Shown one piece after another: positions 9,229 to 18,286 of a stretch of 27,047 nt of DNA. Within the stretch, counting starts at the first letter, position 1, and the number at the start of each line of letters is the position of its first letter. This stretch comes from Haplomitrium mnioides (lineage: Eukaryota > Marchantiophyta > Haplomitriopsida > Calobryales), in assembly GCA_049999725.1 (NCBI GenBank), contig JBNGIS010012779.1, forward strand, positions 1 through 27,047. Reading direction: 5' to 3'. The position numbers and the translations under genes were made by a program. Under the pieces are notes generated by a model. That model saw only the letters and a program-made list of their open reading frames with translations. It was not told the DNA's origin and searched no databases.

Positions 9229-10185
9229 TAGATATGTGAAGTTGGATTCACTGATTCAAGTAATACATAAATCCTAATTTGCTAGACGTGTAGTTGTTCT
9301 TATTCAAAATAGCAATAAGGAATAGAGAATAGAAGATTTGATATGTCAAAAATATAAAATTTCTTTTCTGAATTCTTTTTATATACATTTGGTTGATCTT
9401 CAGAACTGCTTTATTTGATAGAAGCTTCTTCTCTATTGCTTGCACTTTGACTCATGTGGATGAAGAATCTCTTCTCTTCTCTTCCAGTTTCATTTGGAGT
9501 TAGGCTATTTCAGAGCATCATCAACTTCTAAAATGCTGCTTCTTTGTCAACATTCAATGACCTCTGAGTTGAAACAATCTGAAACCTTTGGTTGAAGCAA
9601 TGCTACATCATTTTAGACCCATTTGATGTCCATGAGAGCCTAAGAGAACCATCCAAACTCTTCTTTAACTCATTCTCACTTCTCTCATCTCCTCTCTGGT
9701 CTTTGTAAAATCACAAACCCTACTAATCCAACGAAGGTTGTACAATAGGGACTTGCTTCCTCTGCATTAGTGGTTAGAGAAAAAGAAAACTTGAGACTTT
9801 TGATGAAAACTCTACTTTGGCTTAGGGATTTTGCAATGAGCAAGGAGGCAGAAGAGAAACTACCAGACTCTTACATATTTTTTCATCCCTTGATTAAGCA
9901 AAAAAGGGAGAAAGCAAAGCTAGTATTTTTCTCACAATAGCCTCTACTTTGAACCAAAAACAGGCTACTCAAAACATGAACCTTTTTTTTTTAAGAAAAA
10001 AATGTGGTTTTTTAGCTTAAAAAACAAAGAGAACGAGGTTATTATTCTAAAACAAAAAGTACGTGAATTAAAAAGCTTCATTTTTTGCCGTTTTAACAAA
10101 GATGATAGAGCAAGAGTCAATTTCATTATGTAAAATTCATAAAAACATTCAAATTTTATCAAAAGTTTTTTGATATACAACCATA
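9229..10185. other. Non-coding AT-rich spacer
   Basis: I see no recognisable coding sequence here. It lies where the 5' LTR and leader of the Copia element would be expected, but no sequence resembling the putative 3' LTR at 4211 downwards was found. A/T homopolymer runs at 9986-10025 precede the start of the duplicated unit. Confidence 0.5.
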
Positions 10186-10224
10186 AAATGCTGGCTTGAG
10201 AGGATTGTTAAAGCAAAATTGTGA

Positions 10225-10375
10225 AAAGACCGCTGAAGCCTATGCGCGTATGGACAACTGAGGCCAAAGTACATGCACGCATTGTTTGAAAGACCCATGC
10301 ACGTAGGAAGAACTACATCTAACTCGAGCTAAAAAAACTAAAGCCTATGCGCGTATGGACAACTAAAGCAAGCAT
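10225..10375. repeat. Loose palindromic units downstream of copy 1 (C1)
   Basis: Two to four imperfect units of the palindromic repeat (for example CCTATGCGCGTATGGACAAC at about 10240 and again at about 10344) lie about 300 bases beyond the copy 1 stop codon. They are spaced irregularly, not at 24 bases. The equivalent place in copy 2 (15295-15440) has the same arrangement. Confidence 0.7.
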
Positions 10376-10657
10376 GGACTATAGAGAAATCAAAAACAAG
10401 GAATGCAGAAGGCTATCTAAGAAGGAATAGAAAATGAAAAAGGAAAGTGAACTTCTATGCCAACATAGACTTCATTGCTAATTTTAATAAAAACCAATAT
10501 GTTTTGTTCAAAAACCATTTTGTGTAGCAAATTGATTCATGATGAACAGACTTAAATTGGATTGAGAGTGCAATAAGATTGAAACTTCAGAAAATAATAA
10601 TTGATAAGGAAAATACTCTATTGTGTACAAAAATTACACCACTCTGATGCTACAACT

Positions 10658-11210
10658 CTATCCTCTTCCGGAGGAATTGTCATATAAATCAATTGGTTGA
10701 AAAGCTTTAGCATCTGCAGTCGCAAGAGAGTACTTCCGAGACTTTCCAGCCTTAGGAATGGCAACAGAATCACTTGTAGCACTTGTAGTACCATAAGGAA
10801 CAACTTCCTTCTGGTGTGCATACACTATCTGCGATTTGGTCACGTCGGATGTCAAATGAAGAATATAGATAGGCTGACATCTATCATAATCCACAACAAT
10901 GCAATTTTGCTTTAGCTTCAAAGCACATACAAGGCTTGTGTTGGACCCAGAGCAAAGATCTAAAACACAATCTTGCTCTGATAAACATTCACATGAGCAT
11001 CATCTTTTGGATGTTTTAGTTTAGCTGATGTTGTAAAACAACTAAACACACTCCGCATAATTTATTGAGGACAACCAGTGGTATCAGTAAGTTGCAAATT
11101 GAAAAGCCTCATGCTCCTCCTTCCTTCTTTTGTCCAGTAGCTCACAATCCAATACTTGTGAGCATGAGCAATTCTTAGACCACCGAAATGATGAATATTG
11201 CTTTTGTCCA
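10658..11210 (-). pseudogene. Copy 1 last exon with methyltransferase motif I
   Basis: The frame reads YMDKSNIHHFGGLRIAHAH, KYWIVSYWTKEGRRSMRLFN and AKLKHPKDDAHVNVY. A 46-base deletion relative to copy 2 then removes the KPKALYKFFIDH segment and shifts the frame. After it, EQDCVLDLCSGSNTSLVCAL (motif I at 10966-10937, G-x-G-like loop intact) and NCIVVDYDRCQPIYI follow, the SAM-binding site of the DNA methylase N-4/N-6 family. The C-terminal extension contains EVVPYGTTSATSDSVAIP and ends at 10658. Copy 2 instead ends DLNEKIPLEEDTVVVYG. The exon start is not resolved. Confidence 0.75.
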
Positions 11211-11311
11211 TGTAGCAAGAACAACAAACAAATCAGACACTTGAAACAAAGTGTAGGAAAACTAAACAAAGTAAACTAAAAAACTAAAAAATCAAAAAAA
11301 AATCACCATAT

Positions 11312-11863
11312 GATATGGTCAATGACACCACAAACCTCCAGAAGAGCATCCTCAACGATGCCAAATTGTTGCAAAGAATGCATTATTACAAAAGACCAAA
11401 AATCCAAAGTTGTGATTGCCGCAAAAGAGGAAACCATATCAAAAATGCCATCTCTAGAAAAAGGTTTAGAATTGTTGTGCTTGCATTCCTTAAGGTTGTA
11501 ACTGTAAGGAATATTTGCAATGGCCAAAGTGAAACATCTAGGTTTCACAAATCCCTTCAACTAACGAGCATTGGCCTCCTTGTGGACTTGGTAATATGCC
11601 ATGATGAGTCCATCAACAAAGGATTGTAAGTCATCATCTTCATCTCTCAGAACTCCATTAGTTAGAAGGGCAACAACATTATTTTGCTACCTTGATTACC
11701 ACTTTCTATCTTTCAAGAAATGAAGCAAAAAAGCAGGAGGGTAGGAAAAAAGTGTTGAGGCCTGATCTTGATCATCTATGGCTTCTTCAATCCTTGATCT
11801 TTTTCTCCATTTTGTAGCTGCCGTCAAATTTTTGACAAGTTGTCGTTTAAACATTTTGTCCCC
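11312..11863 (-). pseudogene. Copy 1 exon carrying methyltransferase motif IV
   Basis: It follows the array A1 intron. The sequence reads GDKMFKRQLVKNLT, then RDEDDDLQSFVDGLIMAYYQ, VHKEANAR, a TAG at 11563-11561, LKGFVKPRCFTLAIANIPYS, YNLKECKHN, then SRDGIFDMVSSFAAITTLDF and WSFVIMHSLQQFG. NIPY (11515-11504; copy 2 has DIPC) fits the catalytic [DNS]-x-P-[YFW] motif IV of amino-methyltransferases. The following hydrophobic strand fits motif V-like structure. The TAG codons at 11689-11687 and 11563-11561 are both shared with copy 2. The 3' splice site is uncertain (AG near 11865 is the best candidate), and so is the donor near 11312. Confidence 0.65.
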
Positions 11864-11964
11864 CTCCACATAGCAAAAACGGAAAAAATAAGAGGAGACA
11901 ACAAAAAAACATTTACACTTTAGAGAGGAAGAAAATTTGAGTAAAGACCCTCGAGGTTAAACTA

Positions 11965-12450
11965 AGATTGACTTTGAAGTCCATGCGCGCTTGGACATTG
12001 AAGTCCAAAAGCTCTTGGACTTCAATGCCCATGCGCGCATGGACTTCAATGTTCAAGTGCATAGGAACATCAATGTCCTTGAGCGCTTGGACTCCAATGT
12101 TCAAGCGCATAGGAACGTCAATGTCCTTGAGCGCTTGGACTCCAATGTCCAAGCACACATGAACATGTAAGCTATGCGTGCATGGACATTGAAGTCTCAG
12201 TGCGTTTTGACTTTGAAGTCCATACGCGCATGAACTTTAATGTCTAACCGTGTGAGGACTTTTATACCTTGGTGCGCATGGACTTCAAAGTCCATGTGTT
12301 GAGACTTGTATGTCCATGCACGCATGGAAATTGCGGTCTATGCACGCATGAACTTTAAGTCCTTGCACAGGGGGACACAATGTCCATGCGCGCATGGACA
12401 TAGAAGTCTTAACACATGGACTTTAAAGTCCATGCGTGGCAAAATGGAGA
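11965..12450. repeat. Palindromic 24-bp minisatellite array A1
   Basis: About 20 tandem units with a 24-base period. The best units contain the 18-base perfect palindrome GTCCATGCGCGCATGGAC, separated by short spacers such as TTCAAT or TTGAA. Many units are decayed. The array sits in the intron between the middle-domain exon (end 12541) and the motif IV exon (start about 11863) of copy 1. Because 24 is a multiple of three and units are self-complementary, long open frames appear on both strands. These are artefacts. Confidence 0.92.
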
Positions 12451-12540
12451 CTCAAAATCATTTTTATTATAACAAAAAACAACTTACAATAAATTCAATA
12501 CAACTCTAGAAATAAATGTACAAAGGAAAAAAAAAGTTAC

Positions 12541-13999
12541 CAAAAGATTCTCAAAACTAGAGTAAAATACAGCCATCTTTGACTCCTCAGTGTGGAGAGG
12601 GTACTCCTTTCTTGCTTCTTCCCAGCTAATGGAATAAATTGCAGAGCAAAAAGATTCCACCATGAATGCCAAAACTTTATGTCTCTTTGCCTTGCAAGAC
12701 ATTTCCTCCATTGAAAGCTGTCCAGCTTTCACCCATTTCAAAACTAATATTTTTACTTCGTTGAGAAGACCCTGAAGAGACCTCCAAGGTGTCCACTTCA
12801 TATCCTCTATTTTTAGTGATCCCTTGGCCTTCGGCTTCTAACCCTTGACAAAATTCTTTTCCCACATAGAAAAAATGCTTGGTTGTAAATCCCAAAACTC
12901 ACCACTTTGGAACGCCAGTTGGAACCAATTGTCTTGAGAAGTGACTGTCTTCTCAAGAGTCGACTTGGGCTTGATCTCCAAGGTCTCCAGCACTAACTCT
13001 CTTTTTAATTTCTAAGGTGACACCATCCCACTCTCCACAAACCTTTGATGCCAATATTTGACCCTCTACATTGAGGTTATTTCCAACCTATATCGCTGGT
13101 CGTAATTCTCACCAATTACAAAAATACATGCCTCTATTAGTGTTAGCCCATATAAACATAGCAATTGTAGAGCAAAAACATCGGATTCTTTGCTCTGTAT
13201 TTTGTAATAAGAAGCTACCTTGTTGCAATACTGTGATTGCCTCCTGCAATCTCGTACCAATACTTGTCAAGGTTCATTCTATCAAACTCTTACTTATCCT
13301 TCAACCCACACTTCATGTCAACAACAACAATAAAAAAATTGTGCGTATATTTGTTTGTGAGCATTCTTTGCACCATAAGCTCAACAAAGTCTTCATTCAA
13401 CCTCCTAATCTAAAATGACCCCCAATTGTCTATTCCAAGTTTTGGAAGATTTAATTTTTCCAACCGAATTGTAATCGTTTATTCTCGGACTCTACATTGC
13501 TGGATTGCAGACTTCTTGATTTTATTTTTGTTTTCCTCATACACTCTCTTAGGGTCCACTTGCTCTTGCTCTTGGTAGGTTCTCAACCCCTTGTGCGATT
13601 GCTTTTTCACTCTTGATGTTGGAGCTTGAACTGGCTCCGACTCAGTTTCCTCCTTTGAGCTACTCGGTATTGAAGACGAGGGGGCTGTAGAAGAGGGCCT
13701 TATTGGAGATTGGAAGGGGGCTAGCTCCCCCTCAATAATTGGAGTTGGCACAGGCTTTTTCTTTGTGACAACATGTTTCTTCTTTTTCAAAGCCTCGACT
13801 TTCTGTTCTTTGCAACAGATGTTTCTGGTGTTGTTGTAGTTGACATGGTTACCACGCTAGGATGTGGCACAAGCTGTTAAATATGGACGCCCTACTTGAG
13901 CTTTTGTAGCTTGATGTTGATGGCCCTCTTAATAAAATCTCATTCAACATGCTTTGCATCAAGTAAGCCATCCACAAAGTCTGCCAAATATTGAGTGAA
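12541..13999 (-). pseudogene. Central region of copy 1: linker, ParB-like, middle domain
   Basis: The acceptor TTTCTTTCTAG (AG at 14001-14000) precedes FTQYLADFVDGLLDAKHVE. A charged, low-complexity stretch follows at 13790-13479 (KKKKHVVTKKKPVPTP, SSSIPSSSKEETESEP), probably disordered. Then comes a ParB-like segment in shifting frames: DNWGSF-stop-IRRLNED, FFIVVVDMKCGLKD, NLDKYWYEIAGGNHSIATR. The middle region reads SQDNWFQLAFQSGEFWDLQ, MKWTPWRSLQGLLNEVKILV, LSMEEMSCKAKRHKVLAF and ARKEYPLHTEESKMAVF. It ends SFENLL at a donor (GGTAAC, GT at 12540-12539). Whether it is one exon or several is not resolved. Conservation in copy 2 shows these are real coding blocks. Confidence 0.65.
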
Positions 14000-14109
14000 C
14001 TAGAAAGAAAAACAAAGAAAACAATCAAACATGTTAAACAAAAAGTCTCCAAATGTTTACAACAAGTAGACTTGTACTTAACATTCACTCTAAGAAAAGA
14101 AGACTAGAA

Positions 14110-14430
14110 AGTTCATGCGTACTTGGACCCCTCGGAACTCCATGCACGCATGGACCTTGGAGTCCATGCATGCATGGACTTGGGAGTCTAAGCGCACATG
14201 GACCTAGGAGTCCATACGCACATGTACTTAGGAGTCCATACGCACATGTACTTAACAATGTAAGTCAAGGCGCCCAAAGACTCACAAGTCCATGCGTGCA
14301 TTGACCATCAAGTCCAAGTGTGTAGGGACCCCAAGGTTTATGTGCGCATGAACTCCCAGGTCCAAGCACGCTTGAACTCCAAAGTCCATGCACACATAGA
14401 CTCCCATGTCCATGCACCTATAGGGTTCTG
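14110..14430. repeat. Palindromic 24-bp minisatellite array B1
   Basis: About 13 tandem units of the same 24-base repeat (for example GGAGTCCATGCATGCATGG). It lies in the intron between the exons ending at 14479 and starting at 13999. Spacer flavour (CTTGGGAG, CCTAGGAG) differs from array A1, so the B arrays form a subfamily. Confidence 0.92.
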
Positions 14431-14478
14431 ATTCAATAAAAAAAAGAAAACAAATAAAAAAGGGTTTTTAAATCTTAC

Positions 14479-14667
14479 CTTGTCGTCTGAAGACGTTTGG
14501 CAAAAATATCCCTCTCCTTCATCTCGAAAAAAGAAAATTGTTTGCGAGATGCCTTGTACAGGGTAATCGCATCTTGTGACTACACAAGCAGCTTGATATT
14601 GGCTTGCTGGCCCTCTCTTTTCATCGTGATTTGGACAACAATGCCCATGTTGAGTTTCTCACCTTCC
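14479..14667 (-). pseudogene. Second exon of copy 1 (N-terminal region)
   Basis: The acceptor is CTTTTTGCTAG (AG at 14669-14668) and the donor is AAG followed by GTAAG (GT at 14478-14477). The 189-base exon reads EGEKLNMGIVVQITMKREGQ, QANIKLLV, a TAG, then SQDAITLYKASRKQF and FFEMKERDIFAKRLQTT. The family is unknown. The intron that follows carries palindromic array B1. The exon ends two bases into a codon, whereas the next exon reads well only from a codon boundary. Either an indel has occurred in copy 1 or a splice site is misjudged. Confidence 0.6.
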
Positions 14668-14775
14668 CTAGCAAAAAGGTAAAGGTGTTAATCAAGGACT
14701 TTCAAGGATCCACAATTAACCAGCCAATTCCAGTCCAATTTTTATGGCTTAAAATCCTTGATAACATCTTAATAC

Positions 14776-14825
14776 CTGTAAGGCTTTGGTTGAGCAGGTC
14801 TAGAAACATTGACTTGTGATGCCAT
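14776..14825 (-). pseudogene. First coding exon of copy 1
   Basis: An ATG in good context (AAAATGGCA, start codon 14825-14823) opens a frame reading MASQVNVSRPAQPKPY plus two bases. It ends at a consensus donor (ACAG followed by GTATTAAG, GT at 14775-14774). The two left-over bases AG combine with the first base of the next exon to give AGG, and the frame continues EGEKLNMG. This phase agreement supports a real first exon. No counterpart exists in copy 2. Confidence 0.6.
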
Positions 14826-15249
14826 TTTCTAGAAAGTGAAAACTGGTAGAATTTGAGGTCAAAAGTCTTAGAACAACCGCAGCTCTGAACCAAGAATTGC
14901 TACAGGGTTGTTGTTTCATTTTTCACTCTCAAAAACCAATTTTGTATATTTAGCATCCAAAATCATGATTTTCATGTTAGCAATATTCGTTTGTAAAAAA
15001 ATATATAATTATACATACCAAAATAGCTCACTTTGAGTGCACATTGTTTTTAAAAAATTTCTTATGAGTATTTTAGCAAAATTGCTTCTATAATTTCATC
15101 TTTCAAACGCATTAGCATTACCCAACTAAATATATAGAAACGTTTATATGATATTTGTTGTTAAATATTTTCAAAACTAACAATGATATCAATAATTTAA
15201 AATTTTGATAAAAAAATTCAAATTTTATACAAAAAAATTTGAATTAGAA
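14826..15249 (-). promoter_or_regulatory. Upstream region of copy 1, possible promoter
   Basis: This is the sequence between the copy 1 start codon and the downstream edge of copy 2. A TATA-like TAAATATAC lies at 14952-14944 on the minus strand, about 120 bases before the ATG. An upstream ATG near 14911 opens a short frame. The rest is AT-rich without recognisable coding. This is inferred from position only. Confidence 0.3.
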
Positions 15250-15294
15250 CCCTAAAGTGCTGGTGTAAGAGGATTGTTAAAGAAAAATTGTGAA

Positions 15295-15440
15295 AAGATT
15301 GCTGAAGCCTATGCACGCATGGACAACTGAGGCCCAAGTGTAGGCATGCTTTGTTTGAAAGATCCTTGCGTGCAAGGACAACTACAACTAACTCGAGCTT
15401 GAATAACTAAAGCCCATGGCTACATTGACAGTTGAAGCAA
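15295..15440. repeat. Loose palindromic units downstream of copy 2 (C2)
   Basis: Irregularly spaced units such as CCTATGCACGCATGGACAAC at about 15307 and CCTTGCGTGCAAGGACAAC at about 15363 lie about 270 bases beyond the copy 2 stop codon. They parallel C1 at 10225-10375. Confidence 0.7.
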
Positions 15441-15708
15441 TCCAGAGTTGTTGAGTAATTAGAAGCAAGGAATGTAGAAGGTTTTCTAAGATGGATTAGA
15501 AAATAAAAAAAAAGAAAGTGAGCTTCTATGCCAACATAGACTTCTTTGCTAATTTTTATAAAAACCAAGTTCTTTTGTTCAAAAACCATTTTGCGCACCA
15601 AATTGAATCGTGATTAATAGACTTAAAATGGATTGGGAGTACAACAAGATTGAAACTTGAGCAAATAAACTTTGTAAGAAAAATAATTTATTATTTAAAA
15701 CAAGTTCA

Positions 15709-16996
15709 TCAACCATATACTACAACTGTATCCTCTTCAAGAGGAATTTTCTCATTTAAATCCACTGGCTAAGCATCTACAACCACTAAAGAGTCATACC
15801 GAGACTTTCCAATGCTAGAGATGGCAACAAAATCACCAGTAGCACTTGTAGTACCAAGAGGAACAAGTTCCTTATCGTATGAATACACTATCTATGATTC
15901 TATCACGTCAGATGGCAAAGAAGCCATTGTCGAAACTCTCTAAGAAATGTAGATAGACTAATGTCTATCATATTCCACAGCGATACATTTTTGCATCAAC
16001 TTTAAAGCACAGACAATGCATGTGTTGGACTCAAAGCAAAGATCTAAGACCCAATCTTGCTCTGTTGATAAATGGTCAATGAAAAATTTATAAAGAGCCT
16101 TGGGCTTTTGATAAACATTCACATGAACATCATCTTTTGGATGTTTTAGTTTGGTTGAAACCACATGACAACTAAACACATTGCACATTATTTGTTAAGG
16201 ACGACTACTTGCATCAACAAGTTGCAAATTGAAAAGCCTCATGCTCCTCTTTCCTTCTTTTGTCTAGTAGCCCACAATCCAATACTCATAGGTGTGTGCA
16301 ATTTTTGGACCACCTGAATGATGAATGTTGCTTTTGTCAATGTAGTAAGAAAAACAAGCAAATCAGACACTGAAAACAAAGCATAGGAAAACTAAACAAG
16401 GTAAACTAGAAAACCAAAAAATCAAAAAAGAACTTTCTAGATGTCGTGGTCGATGGCACAACAAGCCTCTAGAAGACCATCCTTGACAATGCCAAATTGT
16501 TGCGAAGAATGTATAATCACAAAAGAAGACCTAAAATTTGAAGCCGTGATTGCTGCAAAGATGAAACCATATCAAAAATGCCATCTTTAAGAAAAGGTTT
16601 AAAATTTTCATGCTTGCATTCCTTAAGGCTATAACCACAAGGAATATCCGCAATTGCCAAAGTGAAACACCTAGATCTCACAAATCCCTTCAACTAATGA
16701 GCATTAGCCTCCCCATAGACTTGGTAATATGCCATGCTGAGACTATCAACATAAGGCAAAAGGTCCTCATCCTCGTCTCTCACAATTTCATTAGTTGGAA
16801 GGAATGCAACATCATTTTTCTACCTTGATTTCCACTCTCTAGCTTTCTGGCAATGAAGCAAAATAGCACAAGGGTAGGAAACAAGTGTTGATACCTGGTC
16901 TTGATCTTCTAGGGCTTCTTCAACCCCCAATCTTTTTCACCCTTCGGCAGCTTGCGTCAAATTTTTAGCAAGCTTTCGTTTAGACATTTTGTCCTC
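15709..16996 (-). pseudogene. Methyltransferase exons of copy 2
   Basis: The upstream exon begins near 16996 (DKMSKRKLAKNLTQAAEG) and runs to about 16440, with RDEDEDLLPYVDSLSMAYYQ, CFTLAIADIPCGYSLKECKH and KDGIFDMVSS. The last exon reads DKSNIHHSGGPKIAHTYEYW, IVGY, a TAG (Trp in copy 1), TKEGKRSMRLFNLQLVD, LKHPKDDVHVNVYQKPKALY, then EQDWVLDLCFESNT, NCIAVEYDR-like KCIAVEYDRH, and ends DLNEKIPLEEDTVVVYG. The KP-x-x-LY-x-x-x-I block before motif I is typical of beta-class amino-methyltransferases and supports the call made in copy 1. Confidence 0.7.
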
Positions 16997-17084
16997 TTGT
17001 ACACAGCAAAAACTGAAAAAAAAATAAGAGGAGACAACAAAGAAATTTAAGACTTTAGAGAGAAAGACAATTTGAGCAAAGACC

Positions 17085-17460
17085 ATAGAGTCCAAACTAG
17101 CAAGGTCATTGAAGTCCATGCGCGTATGGACATTGAAGTTCAGGCGTGTAAGGACTTCAAAGTCCATGCAAACATGGACTTTGATGTCTAAGAGGTCTTG
17201 GACTTCAAAGTCCATGCACATCCATGGGCACATGAACTTCACAATCATTGTGAATAAGGACTTAATAGTCAAGACAGGTCTAGACTCCACAGTCCAAGTG
17301 TGCCTGGATTGTGAAGTCCACGTGTGCATAGAATTGGAAGTCCAAGCGCGATTGGACTGTTAAGTCCAAGCACGCAAAGACTATGAAGTCCATGCGTGCA
17401 TGGGCTCTGAAGTTCATGCTTGCATGGGATGTAAAGTCCATGCGCGGATGGACTCACTGA
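17085..17460. repeat. Palindromic 24-bp minisatellite array A2
   Basis: About 15 units of the 24-base palindromic repeat lie in the copy 2 intron between the middle-domain exon (ends 17473) and the motif IV exon (starts near 16996). This is the same intron that holds A1 in copy 1. Clear units include GAAGTCCATGCGCGTATGG at the upstream end and AAAGTCCATGCGCGGATGG near 17435. Confidence 0.92.
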
Positions 17461-17472
17461 AAAAAAACTTAC

Positions 17473-17975
17473 CAAAAGCTTCTCAAAACAACAAATGAAT
17501 GTAGCCATCTTAGACTCCTCCGTGTGGAGAGGGTACTCCTCTCTTGCTTTCTCTCAGCTACTATAGTAAACTTCGTACAAGAAATTTTTCACCATCACTA
17601 CCAAAACTTTATGTCTCTCTACTTCTCGAGACATTTCATCCACTAAAAGCTCTCATCTCTCGCTTCCACGCATTTCAAAACTGAAATTTTGACCTCATCA
17701 GGAGGACCCTAAAGGGACTTCCAAGATGTCCACTTCATGTCCTCCATTCTGAGAGACTCCTTGGGCTTTAGCTTTTGACTCTTCAATGTATTTTTCTCCC
17801 ACATTGAAAATATGCTATGTTGTAGATCCCATAGCTCACCACTTTGAAATGCAAGTTGGAACCAATTGTCTTGAGAAGTGGCTATCTTCTCAGGTGTTGA
17901 CTTGGGGTTGATCTTCAAGGTCTCCGACACTAACTCTCTTTTCAACTTTTGGGATGACATCATCCTACTCTCCAC
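17473..17975 (-). pseudogene. Middle domain of copy 2
   Basis: Open from 17975: SRMMSSQKLKRELVSETLK, NPKSTPEKIATSQDNWFQL, AFQSGELWDLQHSIFSMWEK and KPKESLRMEDMKWTSWKSL, then frameshifts with further matches to copy 1. It ends near EEYPLHTEESKMATF-FEKLL at a consensus donor (GGTAAG, GT at 17472-17471). The region lies between the ParB-like and methyltransferase parts and matches no family I know. Copy 1 carries the same sequence with clear amino-acid conservation. Confidence 0.6.
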
Positions 17976-18286
17976 AAACCTATGATGCCAATATTGACCT
18001 TTTGAATTGAGGTCATTTCCAACCTGTATCTCTTATCATAGCTATCATCAATTGCAAAAATATAGGCCTCTGTTGGTGTAAGGCCCATATAGACATAGAA
18101 AATGCAGAGCAAAAGAGCCGGATTCTTTTCTTCGTATTTTGTGATAAGAAGTTGTCTTGCTACAGCACTATGATTGCCTCTTGCAATCTTGTAGCGATAC
18201 TTGTCAAGGTTCCTAATATCAAACTCTGACTTATCCTTCAACCCATACTTCAAGTCAACAAAAACAATAAAAAAAATTATGTGCAT
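17960..18286 (-). pseudogene. ParB-like block of copy 2
   Basis: This is the best preserved ParB-like stretch. It reads FFIVFVDLKYGLKDKSEFD, then NLDKYRYKIARGNHSAVARQ, NPALLLCIFYVY and MGLTPTEAYIFAIDDSYDKR. In ParB/Srx-fold domains a box with G-[NHE]-[HR]-[RS]-x-x-A is followed by a strand and an LT-x-EEA-x-x-[LIF]-A helix. GNHSAVA (GNHS at 18178-18167) and LTPTEAYIFAI fit this well. Just upstream in another frame, IRRLNEDFVELI resembles box I. The assignment is by eye and needs a profile search. If right, this is a DNA- or nucleotide-binding module fused to a methyltransferase. Confidence 0.55.

Larger units (their letters stand above)
10658..14825 (-). pseudogene. ParB-like/methyltransferase fusion gene, copy 1
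   Basis: This is a multi-exon gene on the minus strand, not recognised as a described plant gene. Its layout was worked out by comparing it with copy 2. Exon order: 14825-14776, 14667-14479, about 13999-12541, about 11863-11312 and about 11210-10658. Predicted domains in order are an unknown N-terminus, a K/P/S/E-rich disordered linker, a ParB-like domain (box I-like IRRLNEDFVELM, GNHS at 13241-13230), a conserved middle region, methyltransferase motif IV (NIPY at 11515-11504) and motif I (VLDLCSGSNT at 10966-10937). This is the IV-before-I order of beta-class N6-adenine/N4-cytosine methyltransferases. ParB-methylase fusions are known from bacteria and phages. Stops, frameshifts and a 46-base deletion before motif I make it a pseudogene. 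Substrate and activity are inference only. Confidence 0.7.
10186..15190. repeat. Segmental duplication, copy 1
   Basis: Sequence from about 10186 onward matches sequence from about 15250 onward at a near-constant offset of about 5060 bases. Examples are the TTGTTAAAG-AAAATTGTGAAAAGA block at 10204 and 15268, the stop-codon region at 10650 and 15710, and the methyltransferase motif I at 10937 and 16021. Order and orientation are the same (head to tail). Divergence is substantial, with many substitutions and indels, so the duplication is old. The unit contains one complete gene copy and its intronic repeat arrays. Confidence 0.85.

Noticed and set aside
9229-9990. 5' LTR of the Copia element
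   Set aside because: I compared it by eye with the putative 3' LTR (4211 downwards) and found no shared stretch, TG/CA ends or primer-binding site.
10697-10915. Plus-strand 72-codon frame
   Set aside because: It is antisense to the methyltransferase motif I exon, which is supported by the second copy.
11561-11690. A 130-base intron between the two shared TAG codons (donor AAG-GTAG, acceptor GTTAG)
   Set aside because: Joining the flanks gives an immediate stop (TCAAGT then TGA). The sequence inside also reads as conserved protein in both copies and lacks a pyrimidine tract.
11913-12162. Open frames of 60-80 codons on both strands across array A1, and similar ones in arrays B1, A2 and B2
   Set aside because: The 24-base period is a multiple of three and the units are palindromic, so open frames arise automatically on both strands. 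The peptides are eight-residue repeats with no protein character.
11965-12450. CRISPR-like appearance of regularly spaced palindromic repeats
   Set aside because: Units are tandem with no unique 25-40 base spacers, repeats are degenerate, the setting is eukaryotic and intronic, and no cas genes are present.
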